Below, piece by piece: positions 30,741 to 41,817 of a stretch of 64,000 bases of DNA (positions are counted from its first letter, which is position 1; each line of letters opens with the position of its first letter). The position numbers were made by a program, and so were the translations under genes. The DNA is from Aureobasidium sp. EXF-3400 (taxonomy: Eukaryota > Ascomycota > Dothideomycetes > Dothideales > Saccotheciaceae), in contig SWBL01000092.1 in assembly GCA_024195585.1 (NCBI GenBank), positions 89,329-153,328 of the forward strand, read 5' to 3'. Under the pieces are notes generated by a model. The model searched no databases, was not told where the DNA came from, and was given only the letters and a program-made list of their open reading frames with translations.

Positions 30741-32929
30741 CTACTCATCCAAAGCGATAGGATTATACCACGAGCCCGTCGAGTCTCGCACCTTGATCTT
30801 TACCTTCGCCTCCTTCTTTCTCTTCTTCTTCGGCCGAGGAATAGGCTTTGAAGGGCTAGTTGATGGCTCAACCTTCACACTCGCTTCATCCGCAACATCA
30901 ACTTCATCCGCATCATCTGCCTTGCGCTTGTCGCCAATCTTCTGGCGACTCTCGGTAGTTTGTTTGCGACACTTCTTGCCAGGACGATGACATTTGCCGC
31001 ATCCGCAGTTGCAACTCACACATCCCTGGTCTTTGCGACGGTGCTTGCAGGAAGTGACCTCAGGCACAGTCGTTTCGGCTGATGTGGTTTTAGCCATAGT
31101 CTGAGGCATGGATGGCGAGGTTGCAACGATCCTTTGGGCTGTTTTAGATGTGATTGCACCTTTCTGTTCAGCGCCCTTAGGTGCTTGATCTTGTTTTGCC
31201 GCATTCTTTGGCAATGGAAGACCTCTTGCACGAGCATTATGAAAGTTTCGACAAGTGCCGCTGTGTGGAATGCCACACATGCTGCACGGATCTCGACAGA
31301 TACCAGTGTGTAGCTTGCCGCACGATGTACACGTGCTGCACCCATCTTCACAGTTTCCGAGATGTCGTTTGTCACACGCGCTGCACACAAGACCTCGACA
31401 GAGTCCGATGTGTCGTTCGTTACACGTGCTGCACAGAGGATAGCACTTACCCGAGTGTTTTCTGCCGCAATTCTTGCACCGTTGAACTTCAACCGTAGTC
31501 TGAGCACGAGACACAGACGGGGACGAAGTATTGACAGGGGAACTTGCAGACCTTGCTGGCTGTTTCCCAGCTGCTCGCGAAGATAGCGGAGGTACAGGGG
31601 GTTGAACTCCAGCAGGAGGCAAGTTTTTGTCATTCAAATGCAAGCGTGGGGTTCCAAGCTCACGGGAAGCCACTGGCTTCTTACCCTCAGTGGGTTCTGA
31701 AGTCTTGCTACCACCTCTGTACGAAGGTCTGGCATCGAGGGGAGGCTTGGCAGAGGGACGGATGATGCGTGTTGATGGACCGGGTGTGGGTGTGTACATT
31801 CTGGCTGGCCCAGCCCCAGAGTGTGAAGGAGTCTCGCTGTTGCGCGGAACGCTCGAGTGGATTGGCATTCTCGTAGGGGCTTGAGATGGGCCAGACTTAG
31901 GGGTCGGCAAATGGTGTATGGGAGCTTGTAGTGGACGTCCACGGTCTGGCTGAACTCGGTCCAAGGTCTGATTCTGCGCGACAGCATTGGGAGTGCCAGT
32001 GGTATCGATGAGAGGCTTTCGTGATGGATGTACCACATCGGAGGTGTGCCGGGCATTCAGAACGGACGCAGGAGTAGTGTTCAATAAGCGGGTGTTTACA
32101 GCTTTTGGTGGTTCAGACGGTAGTGGTCGAGATGCTGAACCGAAAGAAGCTTGACCAAAACGCATAGGGGCTTTGCCCTGTTGTCTGGATAGTCCATTTG
32201 CAGCGCTAGAGTGTGCAGTAGGAGTGTGAACTGGTTGAGCAGGTGTCCGATTCGCGTAGCCTCTGGACTCTGGCGGAGCTGCTGTAGCGTTTGGTGCTGG
32301 ACGAGGAACAGAAGTCGGATGCGGGATCGGGTTATGCAAACCACCTCTGGGTCCCCGGGGTGCGTTCGGTGGTGGACGGTTGTCTAGCCATCCGATTTGC
32401 TTGACAGCATTGACAGCAGGAGCCGGGGCTGGTGGCTCTGCGATCGTACGGGTCGTGTCATCTCCAAAGCGAGCCTTTGTGGAGTACACGACCCATGAGA
32501 ACTCTGTGTAAGGTCTTTTTTCTTGTCTGAAAGCTGTTCTCGTTAGTCTAGGACTCTTGAGAGTTAACTCGAGGAAGAAGAACAAAGCTTACCATATGGG
32601 GCCAACTCCCAACAACGTTCGTTGCAATACTTCCATATAGCCCTCAGTTGGAAATGTGTGTGACGGACTTCTGCTGGCCAGATCTCGAGTCGAACTTTTG
32701 GTTCACGGAGTCTGATATTTCTCTTGCCTAAAATCTTGGCCGCTTTCTCGGTATCACGTTGGATCCATTCCGCGAGGGAGTAAACGTGCCTCAGCTCTTC
32801 GAAGGTCTGTTAGTCAGTTTCGTGCGCGACGGTGGAAGACCGTAAAGAACATACTGATTCCGTTGGGCTGTCATAGCCTTCTGCTGTCTTCTGCCAATGA
32901 GGTATCTGATCGGGATGTCTTACGGCCAT
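30741..32929 (-). CDS. Orphan protein with five tandem CX2CX3HX3C zinc-knuckle-like repeats
   Basis: Three exons (32929-32855, 32806-32593, 32533-30741) give 693 aa; the introns have CTGACTAACAG and GACTAACGAGAACAG 3' ends. The N-terminal ~125 residues look folded (STFEELRHVYSLAEWIQRD, RLEIWPAEVRHTHFQLRAIW). About 320 Pro/Ser-rich disordered residues follow. Residues ~449-524 hold five repeats of C-x2-C-x3-H-x3-C, for example CKNCGRKHSGKC, CSTCNERHIGLC and CSACDKRHLGNC. A second Cys/His patch near residue 600 (CVSCNCGCGKCHRPGKKC) and a Lys-rich C-terminus (PRPKKKRKKEAKVKIKV) suggest nuclear location and nucleic-acid binding. The spacing is shorter than the retroviral CX2CX4HX4C knuckle. I do not recognise the family. 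Confidence 0.75.
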
Positions 32930-33458
32930 CTTCGGTGCGTCAGAAGTTGTGCATTACTTGATGAAAGGACTGTATGGTTTGCTGTGGTAATTGAGGTAAG
33001 GAGAAAGAGAAAGACAGTGAGCGCAGAGTCACAAAGAAAAGTGGCATGCGCAGAATGTCGCGTCGTGGTAGGCGCGAAGATGAGCTGTGATACGCGCAGA
33101 CATAGGAACTCGGAGTGACCAAGGCTTTGTGCAAGACCGGAGTACTGAACAAGCCAAGGAAATCGGGAGCGAGAGGCAATCTATCTGGTGGTGCTTTTAA
33201 TCAATATCGAGCATAAATTAACTGCACCCAGCCTTTTATACCACGATCTAGTTCAGTTTGGTGGCGGGTATGTCGAAGATCATGGGGCTCGAAAGAAGAT
33301 AAACACATTCGTTACGTACCTTGTCTACCTAACTAATTGTACATACGGATACAGACCCTTATCTCGTGTTAAAACAAGACATCAATTGCACCGGTTCGAA
33401 TAACTTGTGCTTGTGCGCCTGTGCAAAGCGATGGCCCTTTTCCATACTCAGAGAACAT

Positions 33459-34613
33459 CTAGTTATGCGTTGATAATCTTCCATTGACTAGAAGCAGTTT
33501 CTTGCGCATTGGATTCCTTGATGGTTTGAGGACCTTGTATACATGATTCGTCTCTGCGTAAGCACGGTGACCGCGGTTATTATTCAAAGGTCGAATCCCT
33601 GTGACCTCTCCCGTTTCTATTGATCGACGAACGCCGAGGGAAGCAGGCGAAGGAGTAGAGCGTCCTGGCTGAAAATGTTGTGGTCGAGCAGCAGTAACTC
33701 GCAGTCCTTCAGCGCTCTGGCCACCTCCAATGTCAGACCTGTATGCTCTATTTGAATGCTGGGTCATATGTGTAGACCGGACCGAAGCACGACTGCGCGC
33801 ATCAGATCTTTCGTTGGTGCCATCATTGATGGTGTCAGCACAATTGGCATGGTTGACGTCGGTAGCATCATCGATGTAGTTTTCGTCTCCAGAGCTGGCA
33901 CAATCGGGGGAGCTGATTTCCTCAAATCCAGAATCATCCAACTCAACATTGCCATCGTCATCGAACACGAATATCTCTCCATGATAAGATGCGAAGCTCT
34001 CTCCTCCACGGGAAGAGCTGTCATCCATATCGGAAGACGTGTCACCATCGGAGCCGCTTCCGACTACAGCCGCAGACGAAGACTGAGGAGGCTGGGAATC
34101 AATTTGGACAGTAGCGGTGGACGCATTCGACATGTCAAATCGTCTGTGCGTTTGGTCCTGGCTCGGCAAGCATTTCCCCGTAGGCTGATAGTCAGAGACC
34201 GAGGGTCCTGGCCTCGAAGAGCAGACTGACACAGCTCCGAATTTTGTACGAGATCTGTTCGCCGCGTTGTCCATGGTTGTTTCCGTCGATACAAGCATAA
34301 TCTGTGAAATGTCACGGCTCGTAGAAAGCGGTGTATCGTCAGCTCCAGCGGATAAAACTGGATCCGTATGAAGTCGTGACGGGGGTCGTATTTGCTGGAC
34401 CAGTAACGCATCGACATGAATTTTTGGTCTCTGGGTTCGGGCTTCAAGAAATGCTTGAATACCCAAAGACAAGTCCGTCGGGAGGAGGATCAATTGCTCC
34501 TCAATGAGGCGCTGTGGAACGGCGAGTTGACCGCTTGAATGTAACGCATCTCGGCCATATGCTCTTGGAGCATCTAGCATGGAGGGAGCGGCCTTTAGAG
34601 ACTGTTGCGCCAT
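33459..34613 (-). CDS. Orphan disordered acidic protein, 384 aa
   Basis: A single open frame from ATG 34613. It is low in hydrophobics, rich in Ser/Asp/Arg, with an acidic core (GSGSDGDTSSDMDDSSS, FVFDDDGNVELDDSGFEEIS, SGDENYIDDATDVNHA) and a basic tail (KVLKPSRNPMRKKLLLVNG). No domain recognised. An upstream exon is possible, since the intergenic stretch to the next gene is open in places. It is part of the orphan block and points away from the next gene. Likely nuclear and intrinsically disordered, by composition only. Confidence 0.55.
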   Translation of the reverse strand: MAQQSLKAAPSMLDAPRAYGRDALHSSGQLAVPQRLIEEQLILLPTDLSLGIQAFLEARTQRPKIHVDALLVQQIRPPSRLHTDPVLSAGADDTPLSTSRDISQIMLVSTETTMDNAANRSRTKFGAVSVCSSRPGPSVSDYQPTGKCLPSQDQTHRRFDMSNASTATVQIDSQPPQSSSAAVVGSGSDGDTSSDMDDSSSRGGESFASYHGEIFVFDDDGNVELDDSGFEEISSPDCASSGDENYIDDATDVNHANCADTINDGTNERSDARSRASVRSTHMTQHSNRAYRSDIGGGQSAEGLRVTAARPQHFQPGRSTPSPASLGVRRSIETGEVTGIRPLNNNRGHRAYAETNHVYKVLKPSRNPMRKKLLLVNGRLSTHN

Positions 34614-35420
34614 GGATGGGAATCGTATTGCTAGACATCAGACAGGCCGGATAGATGTTTAGGACGAGCAGAGGGTGGCAGGGAAGAGGTGGGCCTCACA
34701 CGGCGGATCTAAGCATGACATCTCAGGACTCGTGATTCTGTGATCTGCCACGGTGGCAGGATGCGCATCACTATCATCCAATGTTAAGCGAGTACACAGA
34801 CATTTGCGGTGTACATGATCTTGCCTCGACCGACTGGAGTCGAAGTGGAGTGGACGAAGATCAAAGAGTCGCTGTGACCCCTGACTCGGTCTCCGCACCT
34901 GGCAGTCAAACGAACCAGGGCCCAAGCTTCCAGGGTCTCCTCTCATCGACTTTATTTCAATTGATTCCTGAACACTCACGCGACATCGACAGGCCACATT
35001 TGTGATGGTTATAGGCGATGGATGTGATCGAAGTACCATATTAACCTTGACAGCTCTCGAATTTTACTGGCGGCGTGGACTGTAGACATCGTATGCACGG
35101 CGGAAGGCCATTGTCCGAGCTTTTGATTTTTCCTGGGCTGGGGACCCGCTCGACATCATAGTCTGGAAATATATTGCAGCGACATACCGCGACTGCCGAC
35201 CCTTGCAAAGAGCCATCTCCCAGCCACCTCAGACCCAAAGCTCAGTTGTTGGTCGGAAGTTCCGTTATGATTGCACCGTTGGCAAAGTCCTTGAGGAGAG
35301 GAGCAAATGGGCATCACACCCTGAGACTCAAACCCTGAAAAACTTCTGTCTCGAGGCGAGTAAGTTCCCCGTGGCTTCAAGAGAGAGCTGACTGATGCTT
35401 CAAGCAGTCTAACAAGCACA
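34614..35420. other. Divergent intergenic region between two orphan genes
   Basis: This separates minus-strand gene 33459-34613 from plus-strand gene 35421-36251, about 0.8 kb. It has only shadow-like short frames. A shared promoter is possible; no specific site was recognised. Confidence 0.4.
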
Positions 35421-36251
35421 ATGTATGCCATTCTGCGAAGAGGGTCCAACGGCCGATTAGAATGCGTGCTTCCCAAGGACAAAAGGAGCTACCCAAGGAC
35501 AAGGGGCATGACGCCTATACTCGCGAGGTTCAAAGAAACCGCTCGGCATTTCCGCTTGAGGCCGAAAGTTCAAGACCGGGTACTCAGAGGGTCCAAAGGT
35601 CACGTCGAGCCACGGGTCGACTACTGTTCGACAGCTTCTCAATTTGAGACAGTCCGCAACGGACTCGTCGCGGTCCCAACCTGGAAGCGCTGGGATTTTG
35701 AGATGTTACTGAGCATACAGTATTCGAAGAGTCCGAGGAGACGTCACCTTCTAGCTGCGTACGCATTCCAGCCAGACGGTACACTCACGCCTGAATATGC
35801 GAAACCTCTGACCATATACGCGAGATCGCGTCCGGAGTTGGTGACAAGGTACAAGGACCGGCGCCTTCGTATGGAAAACTATTTCAGGCGGCAAAGACCT
35901 AGGTCCAGTTCAAGGATGGATACGAGAACGAGCAAGACTGTCTTGCCAACTTCTGAGCGGCAAATGCCCGTGACAGGTTCGAGGACGAACGCGGTTGTCC
36001 AGAAGCAAGTCATTGACTTGACAGAGGGAGACGATGGGAATGTCTCTGATACCGATGACGAGGGACAGGCTCGGGACAAATTTCGAGAGCCGTCAAGGGA
36101 TTTGGAAGATTCACCATGGGCTGATATTGAAGAAGAACACACGCTTAGAGAATCGCTGAAGCAGCAAAAGGAGACTATCTCACCTCGACTGGGACCCAGC
36201 CCCGATCCACAGCAGGCAACACCGAGGGGTCGGAGTCAGAATAGAGGTTGA
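35421..36251 (+). CDS. Orphan basic protein with SUMO-interaction-like motif, 276 aa
   Basis: Open frame from ATG 35421 (ACAATGTATG). The N-terminal ~160 residues are basic and partly ordered (WKRWDFEMLLSIQYSKSPRR, HLLAAYAFQPDGTLTPEYAK, RSRPELVTRYKDRRLRMENY). A hydrophobic-acidic VIDLTEGDD at 197-205 matches a SUMO-interaction motif. The tail is acidic then Gln/Pro-rich. No family recognised. It stops about 60 bp before the ARPC1 stop codon, tail to tail. Confidence 0.55.
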   Translation: MYAILRRGSNGRLECVLPKDKRSYPRTRGMTPILARFKETARHFRLRPKVQDRVLRGSKGHVEPRVDYCSTASQFETVRNGLVAVPTWKRWDFEMLLSIQYSKSPRRRHLLAAYAFQPDGTLTPEYAKPLTIYARSRPELVTRYKDRRLRMENYFRRQRPRSSSRMDTRTSKTVLPTSERQMPVTGSRTNAVVQKQVIDLTEGDDGNVSDTDDEGQARDKFREPSRDLEDSPWADIEEEHTLRESLKQQKETISPRLGPSPDPQQATPRGRSQNRG

Positions 36252-36312
36252 AGGTTGACAGGATGGGAAGACGAGGAAGAGGAGCATTGTTGTATTGTTG
36301 TTATGGTTGTAT

Positions 36313-37522
36313 TTACAAGTTCCAGACAACGACACGACCGTCGACGCCGCTGGTGCTGATCTGGCTGACAGCGTTTGAAGAACCCGCATATGCACGGACA
36401 GTGCTGATAGAGTTCTGGTGAACAGTCTTGAGTTGAGTGTCGTCGATGGTTTTGCCGCGGAGGTCCATCTGTCTGAACATGTTGAGAGCTGACTCATCGC
36501 GTTGGTTGGCCGCACCAGACTTTGAGGTACTGTCAAGGGATCCGACAAGCGACCAGCCAGATGCTGAGCCTGAGAAACGGAAAGGTTCGCAGTCCTGAAT
36601 TTAGGTTAGCATATAGCACGATGGAAACTATGGTGGTCTCATCTTACATATCCGGCGCAAACAATCTCGCCCTCCGCAATCCAGAGGAGATCGGCGAAGG
36701 GAAGGACCTGGGTGCTAATGTTGATGACTGCATGAGGAGGCTGGCCTTCTCCAGCAGGGTAAGCGACAGTCATAGTCGAGTCATGACCGACAAAGGCAAC
36801 GGCATCTCCAGAAGGACTGAAGGCAACACTCTTGACCCAACCTACAGATTGTACGTGTTAGCTGGCTGTCCGTATTGTAGAGTACTGGCAAGAAGAAGCA
36901 ACATACCGGCAGTCTGGTTCAAGAACTCTCCACAGATGGTGTTGAATGGCAGACGCTCACCCCAGACCGAGGGCGCCGGTCTCTCGTCCACACCCTTGAT
37001 GAAGGCACTGAGAACACGAGCATGACCGTCGGTGCTGCCCAAAGCAACCAAAACACTGTTAGGGTGCCAGGCGACGCTGGTGACAGTACTGCGAAGGGGC
37101 TTCTTCAAGTGCTTCGAGACCCACCAGTCGTTCTCCTCCTCGAAGTAACAAACAGCAGCAACTCTTGCACCACTACCGACGGCGAACTTCGCCTCGTTGG
37201 GAGACCAACGCACGCATGTAGCGGCTCTGTTGATGCGGAGGAGGACGAGAGTGGGGCGCCAGGAGCCGTTGGATGGTTCCCAGACGTATGCGTTGCGGTC
37301 CTGAGAGCAGGTAACAATCTTGCCCGAGTTGGGAGCAATGTCGACGCCGGTGATGAGCTTGTCGTGTCCGCGCAGCTCATCTTTCAGAGCAAAGCGGGAG
37401 CCATTGGTCGAGTACAGCTCGACCGTGTTGTCTCTAGCAACGGCGAGAGTCTTGCGATCGGCCGAGAAGGAGTGGTCGGCGATGGGATGGTGGAAGAGGT
37501 GGTGGACTTGAGGAGCGGCCAT
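36313..37522 (-). CDS. ARC40: Arp2/3 complex subunit ARPC1/Arc40 (WD40)
   Basis: Three exons (37522-36907, 36841-36648, 36594-36313) give 363 aa, the usual ARPC1 length. WD40 repeats are visible from LFHHPIADHSFSADRKTLAV through HDKLITGVDIAPNSGKIVTC (first repeats), RINRAATCVRWSPNEAKFAV, STVTSVAWHPNSVLVALGST, WVKSVAFSPSGDAVAFVGHD, and the last blade ending DGRVVVWNL. ARPC1 helps hold the Arp2/3 complex together and contacts the nucleation-promoting factor, so it serves branched actin nucleation at endocytic patches. Head-to-head with the U2B''-type gene, with 272 bp between starts. Confidence 0.95.
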
Positions 37523-37794
37523 GGCGAATAGGAAGACAGGAGTTTCTCTCTACTGTCTCTGTTGTGTGGTATGGGAGAGGAAGGAGGGTGTTTGGAGCTC
37601 GGCAGGAGGCAGTGACGACGACAGTGGGGAAGTCGCTTGGCTTTGGCTTGCGCTCTCGAACTCGGTCGCTCCTGCTGCGCTTCGCGACGCCGACGGCTCT
37701 CTTTGCTTGTACTTTTTTGTGCCATACAACCACGTCGTCTTCCCTTGCGCCATCCGTATTTCACCGTTCTGATCTTCTTGTCGCATTTCTGAAG

Positions 37795-38429
37795 ATGGCC
37801 TCCAAGACTGCTCCGACAAATGGCGTCCGCCCCAACCACACCCTATACTGCTCCAACTTGCCCGACAAGCTCCAGAAGGATGACTTGAAGCGCGCTCTGT
37901 ACATGCTCTTCTCCGTCTACGGATCCATCCTCGACATTGTCGCCATGAAGACCTCCAAGATGCGCGGTCAAGCTCACGTCTTGTTCCGCGACGTCTCATC
38001 CAGCACACAAGCCATGCGGGCTCTACAAGGCTTTGAGTTCTTTGGCAAGGAGATGGTATGACTTATCGTGGCACTGTTCCCTCAATGTTGGCATCGAGCT
38101 AATTTGCGCATCAGAAAATCACATACTCGGCGACAAAGTCAGACACACTTGCCAAACTCGACGGCACCTACAAACAGCCTCCTCCTCCCGAAGCCCCTGC
38201 CGCTGCCCAGCCGAACAGTCTTCAGCAGTCAATCTTCTCGGGCGCTCCAGGCGCTGCTCCCGGGACCACCGCTCCATTGGCGCCGCCCCCTACGATCGAC
38301 CCGGCCGCTGGTGCTCCTGCTCAAACTGCTGGCGTGAAGCGACCTAGGGATGAAAGCGATGATGGAAAAGAGGAAGAGGCCCCTATGGACATGGACGATG
38401 AAGCCATGGAAGAGAGCGACGACGAATAG
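37795..38429 (+). CDS. MSL1: U1A/U2B''-type snRNP RRM protein
   Basis: Two exons (37795-38055 and 38115-38429) give 191 aa. The RRM has RNP2-like TLYCSNLP and RNP1 RGQAHVLF, with the family hallmark between them (LKRALYMLFSVYGSILDIVA). Exon 2 begins with KITYSATKSDTLAKLDGTYK, the conserved U1A/U2B'' extension after the RRM. A Pro/Ala linker and an acidic tail follow. There is only one RRM, so this resembles the yeast U2B'' protein (MSL1) more than two-RRM U1A, although fungi with a single such protein may use it for both. It binds a snRNA stem-loop in the spliceosome. Confidence 0.9.
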
Positions 38430-38439
38430 AAGGCTTCAA

Positions 38440-39127
38440 TCATGCACGGCTCAATTCTGTGCTCGACACACTGAGGCCTACACTTGCTCCAACAATTCCC
38501 AGCCAAAGAAGCATATAATCCTGGAGACGGACATCTACAGATGCTGTGGCACACATCGTATCTGCAGTGCGACAAGGATGTACAAAGTATGCTGGCAATC
38601 CCGTCAGAGGATGATCCTGCCAGTACGAGGTCAGCTAGAGAAGCTGGGACTGCAAGAACAGCAATTACCGTCATAGACAAAGCACCCATAACCCCTACTT
38701 CGCGCATGGCATCTCGAAAATGATGCGGCACAACAAGATCAAAGAATTGGGAGAGGGAGACCGGCGGGCTGGCGGTCATGTATACCACGGGTACTCTGTA
38801 GCTGGGAGAGAGCAGGATGTCATAATGTACAGTGACAAACGAATCGGTTTGCGAGTATTTGACTATGGCTTCTTCATCGAGGTCTTCTGGTGTTTCGAGA
38901 TGCGAGTCAACATGTTCCTGGTTACCGGCATTAATGTCCGGAGCTGCGGCCAAGCGCCGGGTGATGCGCAAGCATGCAGAATCCGCAGCGAGCACAGCGC
39001 TATCGAGCAGTAGAGGTTGGACGTGGTTGCAAGCCTCGACAAACTCGTCAACTGTGAGGTAGGGAAACTCTGACACCTTGTCCATTGCAGACGGGCATCT
39101 ATCACGCAAGACAGAGCAGACGGCCAT
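38440..39127 (-). CDS. ATG10: Autophagy E2-like enzyme ATG10
   Basis: Two exons (39127-38669 and 38616-38440) give 211 aa from the first ATG; ATG 39085 (MDKVSEFPYLTVDEF) is an equally good start, since homology begins there. Marks: FPYLTVDEFVEAC at the N-terminus, the Autophagy_act_C strand VHYDILLSPSYRVPVVYM, and after the splice DHPLTGLPAYFVHPCRTADT, with HPC holding the catalytic Cys. ATG10 takes activated ATG12 from ATG7 and conjugates it to ATG5. Its stop codon lies only 10 bp from that of the U2B'' gene, so the two 3' UTRs must overlap in antisense. A divergent start faces the kinase gene at 39415. Confidence 0.93.
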
Positions 39128-39414
39128 GAATTTACAGCCAAAAGCGAGAGCGAGAACGATCGCAGCTCTCGATAAAGTTATCCGGGGCTTCCTTGGCAAA
39201 TCATCATAGTTTAGTCGCCGACTGCAGTAGTCGAAAGGTACCGAGCTGCATTGGTCAGACTCTTAGCAAGCCTCTCCTTCGACGGCTGCTCTACCTGCAT
39301 TGCTCCTGCTTTTATTCATTTGGTTATTTACACTCTTCCCTCCAGCTCGTATACCTGCATCGTTGTATCCCATTGCACCTCATCGCATTACGCCTCACGA
39401 TTCGCGATCCCGCC

Positions 39415-41547
39415 ATGGCCCATGCCGCAGAAGAGAGCCAGACTCCACTAAAGAGAGCGAGGGTGTGTCGGCTCGCCGTCTTTACCCCCAAGTGTCGACC
39501 CTCTTACTGACATCAATCGGCAGGCTTCGACGGACGAGATTGACAATGATTCTCAGAAGAAGGCCCGCTTTGCCCAACCCACTCATCTGCCATCACCAGA
39601 CACGCACAAAGCCTCAGACTCGACCGAGAGCCACTTGACGGCTTCATCTGCCGTCTCGCAACTATCCGAGAAGCCCGAGACTTCTCTCTCCGTGACTGCC
39701 GGCCTGCACTCGCCTCCATCCGACACCCAACCCTACAGCCAGTTCTTGCCGCCGCCACCAATCAGCTATGAGGTCGAAGATGAGGAAGCTGAAGGTGTTT
39801 GGGGATACCTCGTACCGCTCGATGGAGTTTCGGAACCTCTAGTCTTGAGACGCCGTGCAGCATGCCCCGTACCTCAAACAAAGGTCGGTCGCACCGATGG
39901 TAAAAGCGCAGTGTCACGCGATGAGTATCTCAATCAGGAGGAGTCCTATGAAGAGGAAAAGGCAGAAAAGGGTATTCCCGCTGGTGGTTATCTAATAGGA
40001 AGACACCCCGAGTGTGGTCAGTGTGATCCTTCATCCGGACAAGACGTCAGACTGACAACTTATGATCAGATCGTATCATCAAGACGCCCACTGTCAGCAA
40101 CCGCCATTGCCTGCTCTTTTGTGAGAACAAGAACAGCGACCAGATTGCTGTCGTCGAGGATCTTTCGGGCAACGGTACTTATGTCAACAATGCTATTGTA
40201 GGTCGCAACAAACGACGTGACCTCTACGATGGCGATGAGTTGTCCATCCTAGACAAGGCTCGCTTCATCTTCAGATACCCCAGCATACGCGATACCAATG
40301 GCTTCCGTCAACAATACCAGATCCAAGGAGCGCTCGGAAAAGGCCACTTTGCGACAGTCTACCTGTGCACCGAGAAGTGCAGTGGTGCTCGTTATGCCGT
40401 AAAGAAGTTCGAGAAGCGACGAACAACAACAAACTCTCAGGCTGCTGAGGAGAGGAGCAGAGTAGATGGCTTACAACAAGAGATTGGTGTTCTGATGGGA
40501 GTGTCGCATCCTAATGTCCTCTGCCTCAAGGATACGTTTGATGAGAGTGATGGCGTGTACTTGGTCCTCGAACTTGCTGCCGAGGGCGAACTCTTCAACT
40601 GGATTGTCGCCAAACACAAGCTGAGCGAAGTTGAGACCAGGAAAATCTTTGTGCAGCTTTTCCAGGGCATCAAATATCTGGTACGTTGTGATTTGAGTGA
40701 CTTCGAGTTGTTTTCGCTAACGATCGTTTCGTAGCATGAACGCAACATTGTACACCGTGATATTAAACCTGAGAACATTCTTCTCATCGACCGTGATCTG
40801 AACATCAAAATTGCTGACTTCGGATTGGCCAAGATCATTGGAGAAGAATCGTTTACATCCACTCTTTGTGGCACACCTTCGTACGTTGCGCCCGAGATTC
40901 TGGAACAGGGAAATCGTCGCAGGTACACACGAGCTGTCGATGTATGGTCGCTGGGTGTTGTTCTGTATATTTGCTTGTGCGGTTTCCCACCGTTCAGCGA
41001 CGAGCTTTACTCTCCCGAAAACCCTTACACGCTTAGCCAGCAAATTCGAGCGGGACGATTTGATTACCCAAGTCCCTACTGGGACAGCGTTGGTGACCCG
41101 GCTCTGGACCTGATCGACAAGATGCTTACGGTGGACGTTGAGAAGAGAATCACGATAGATGAATGCCTTGAGCATCCCTGGACCACTGGACGTACGGACG
41201 GAAACATGAGTTTTGGGGCAAGCATGGAGAGCACAGATGGCCTCACAGGGGAAATGGGCAAGTTGGACTTCTCTAAGCGAAAGCCAGTTCGCGAGAGGAC
41301 ATTGCTAAGCTCAATCAACGACGCGACATTCTTCAAGACGCAGGCAACAGAAAAGGACGACCGAGACATCAAGATCTGGGAACAGAACAAGGACAAAGAC
41401 AAGAAGACGAATGTCAAGGAGGCAGTACCGGCACATGAAAGAAACCCAGATGAGTTTGTCAAGATGGGGGGCAAAGGAGACGAAACGCTTTATGGAGATG
41501 AAGAGGTTGCAAAGGAGAGGGCCAAGGCAGGGGAGATCAAGGCATAG
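39415..41547 (+). CDS. RAD53: FHA-domain checkpoint kinase (CHK2/Rad53/PRD-4 type)
   Basis: Four exons (39415-39462, 39524-40016, 40070-40680, 40735-41547) give 654 aa. The N-terminal 140 residues are disordered with SQ/TQ-like sites. The FHA domain follows: GGYLIGRHPECDRI, SNRHCLLF, EDLSGNGTYVNN, the phosphothreonine-binding residues. The kinase starts near 263: GALGKGHFATVYL (glycine loop), YAVKKFEK (Lys), HRDIKPEN (HRD 391-393), DFG (412-414), the T-loop SFTSTLCGTPSYVAPE, and a long CHK2-type insert before SPYWDSV. Its C-terminal tail is Lys/Glu-rich. One FHA domain fits CHK2/Cds1/PRD-4 better than two-FHA Rad53. It acts downstream of ATM/ATR-type kinases in the DNA-damage checkpoint. Confidence 0.93.
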
Positions 41548-41817
41548 AGCATGAAAATAATGGTACGATCATTGTTCACAAGTTGGTATAGAAAAAGTGG
41601 CATGTTTTATTGGTGCAGATGAAGTAATGGCATGATGACCATTGATCCGGGTCATCGTACGTGGTTTCAGTGGCTTTTGCTGGGCAGGGGGCGGGCGGCC
41701 TGCGGAAACTCGGGAGATGATCAGACCATAATTTCAGGGACAACAATAATAATTACCAAAGTCAAAGCCGCCCAACAAGGCGACTTGATCCTCTTCCTCG
41801 AACCTCAGCAACGAACA

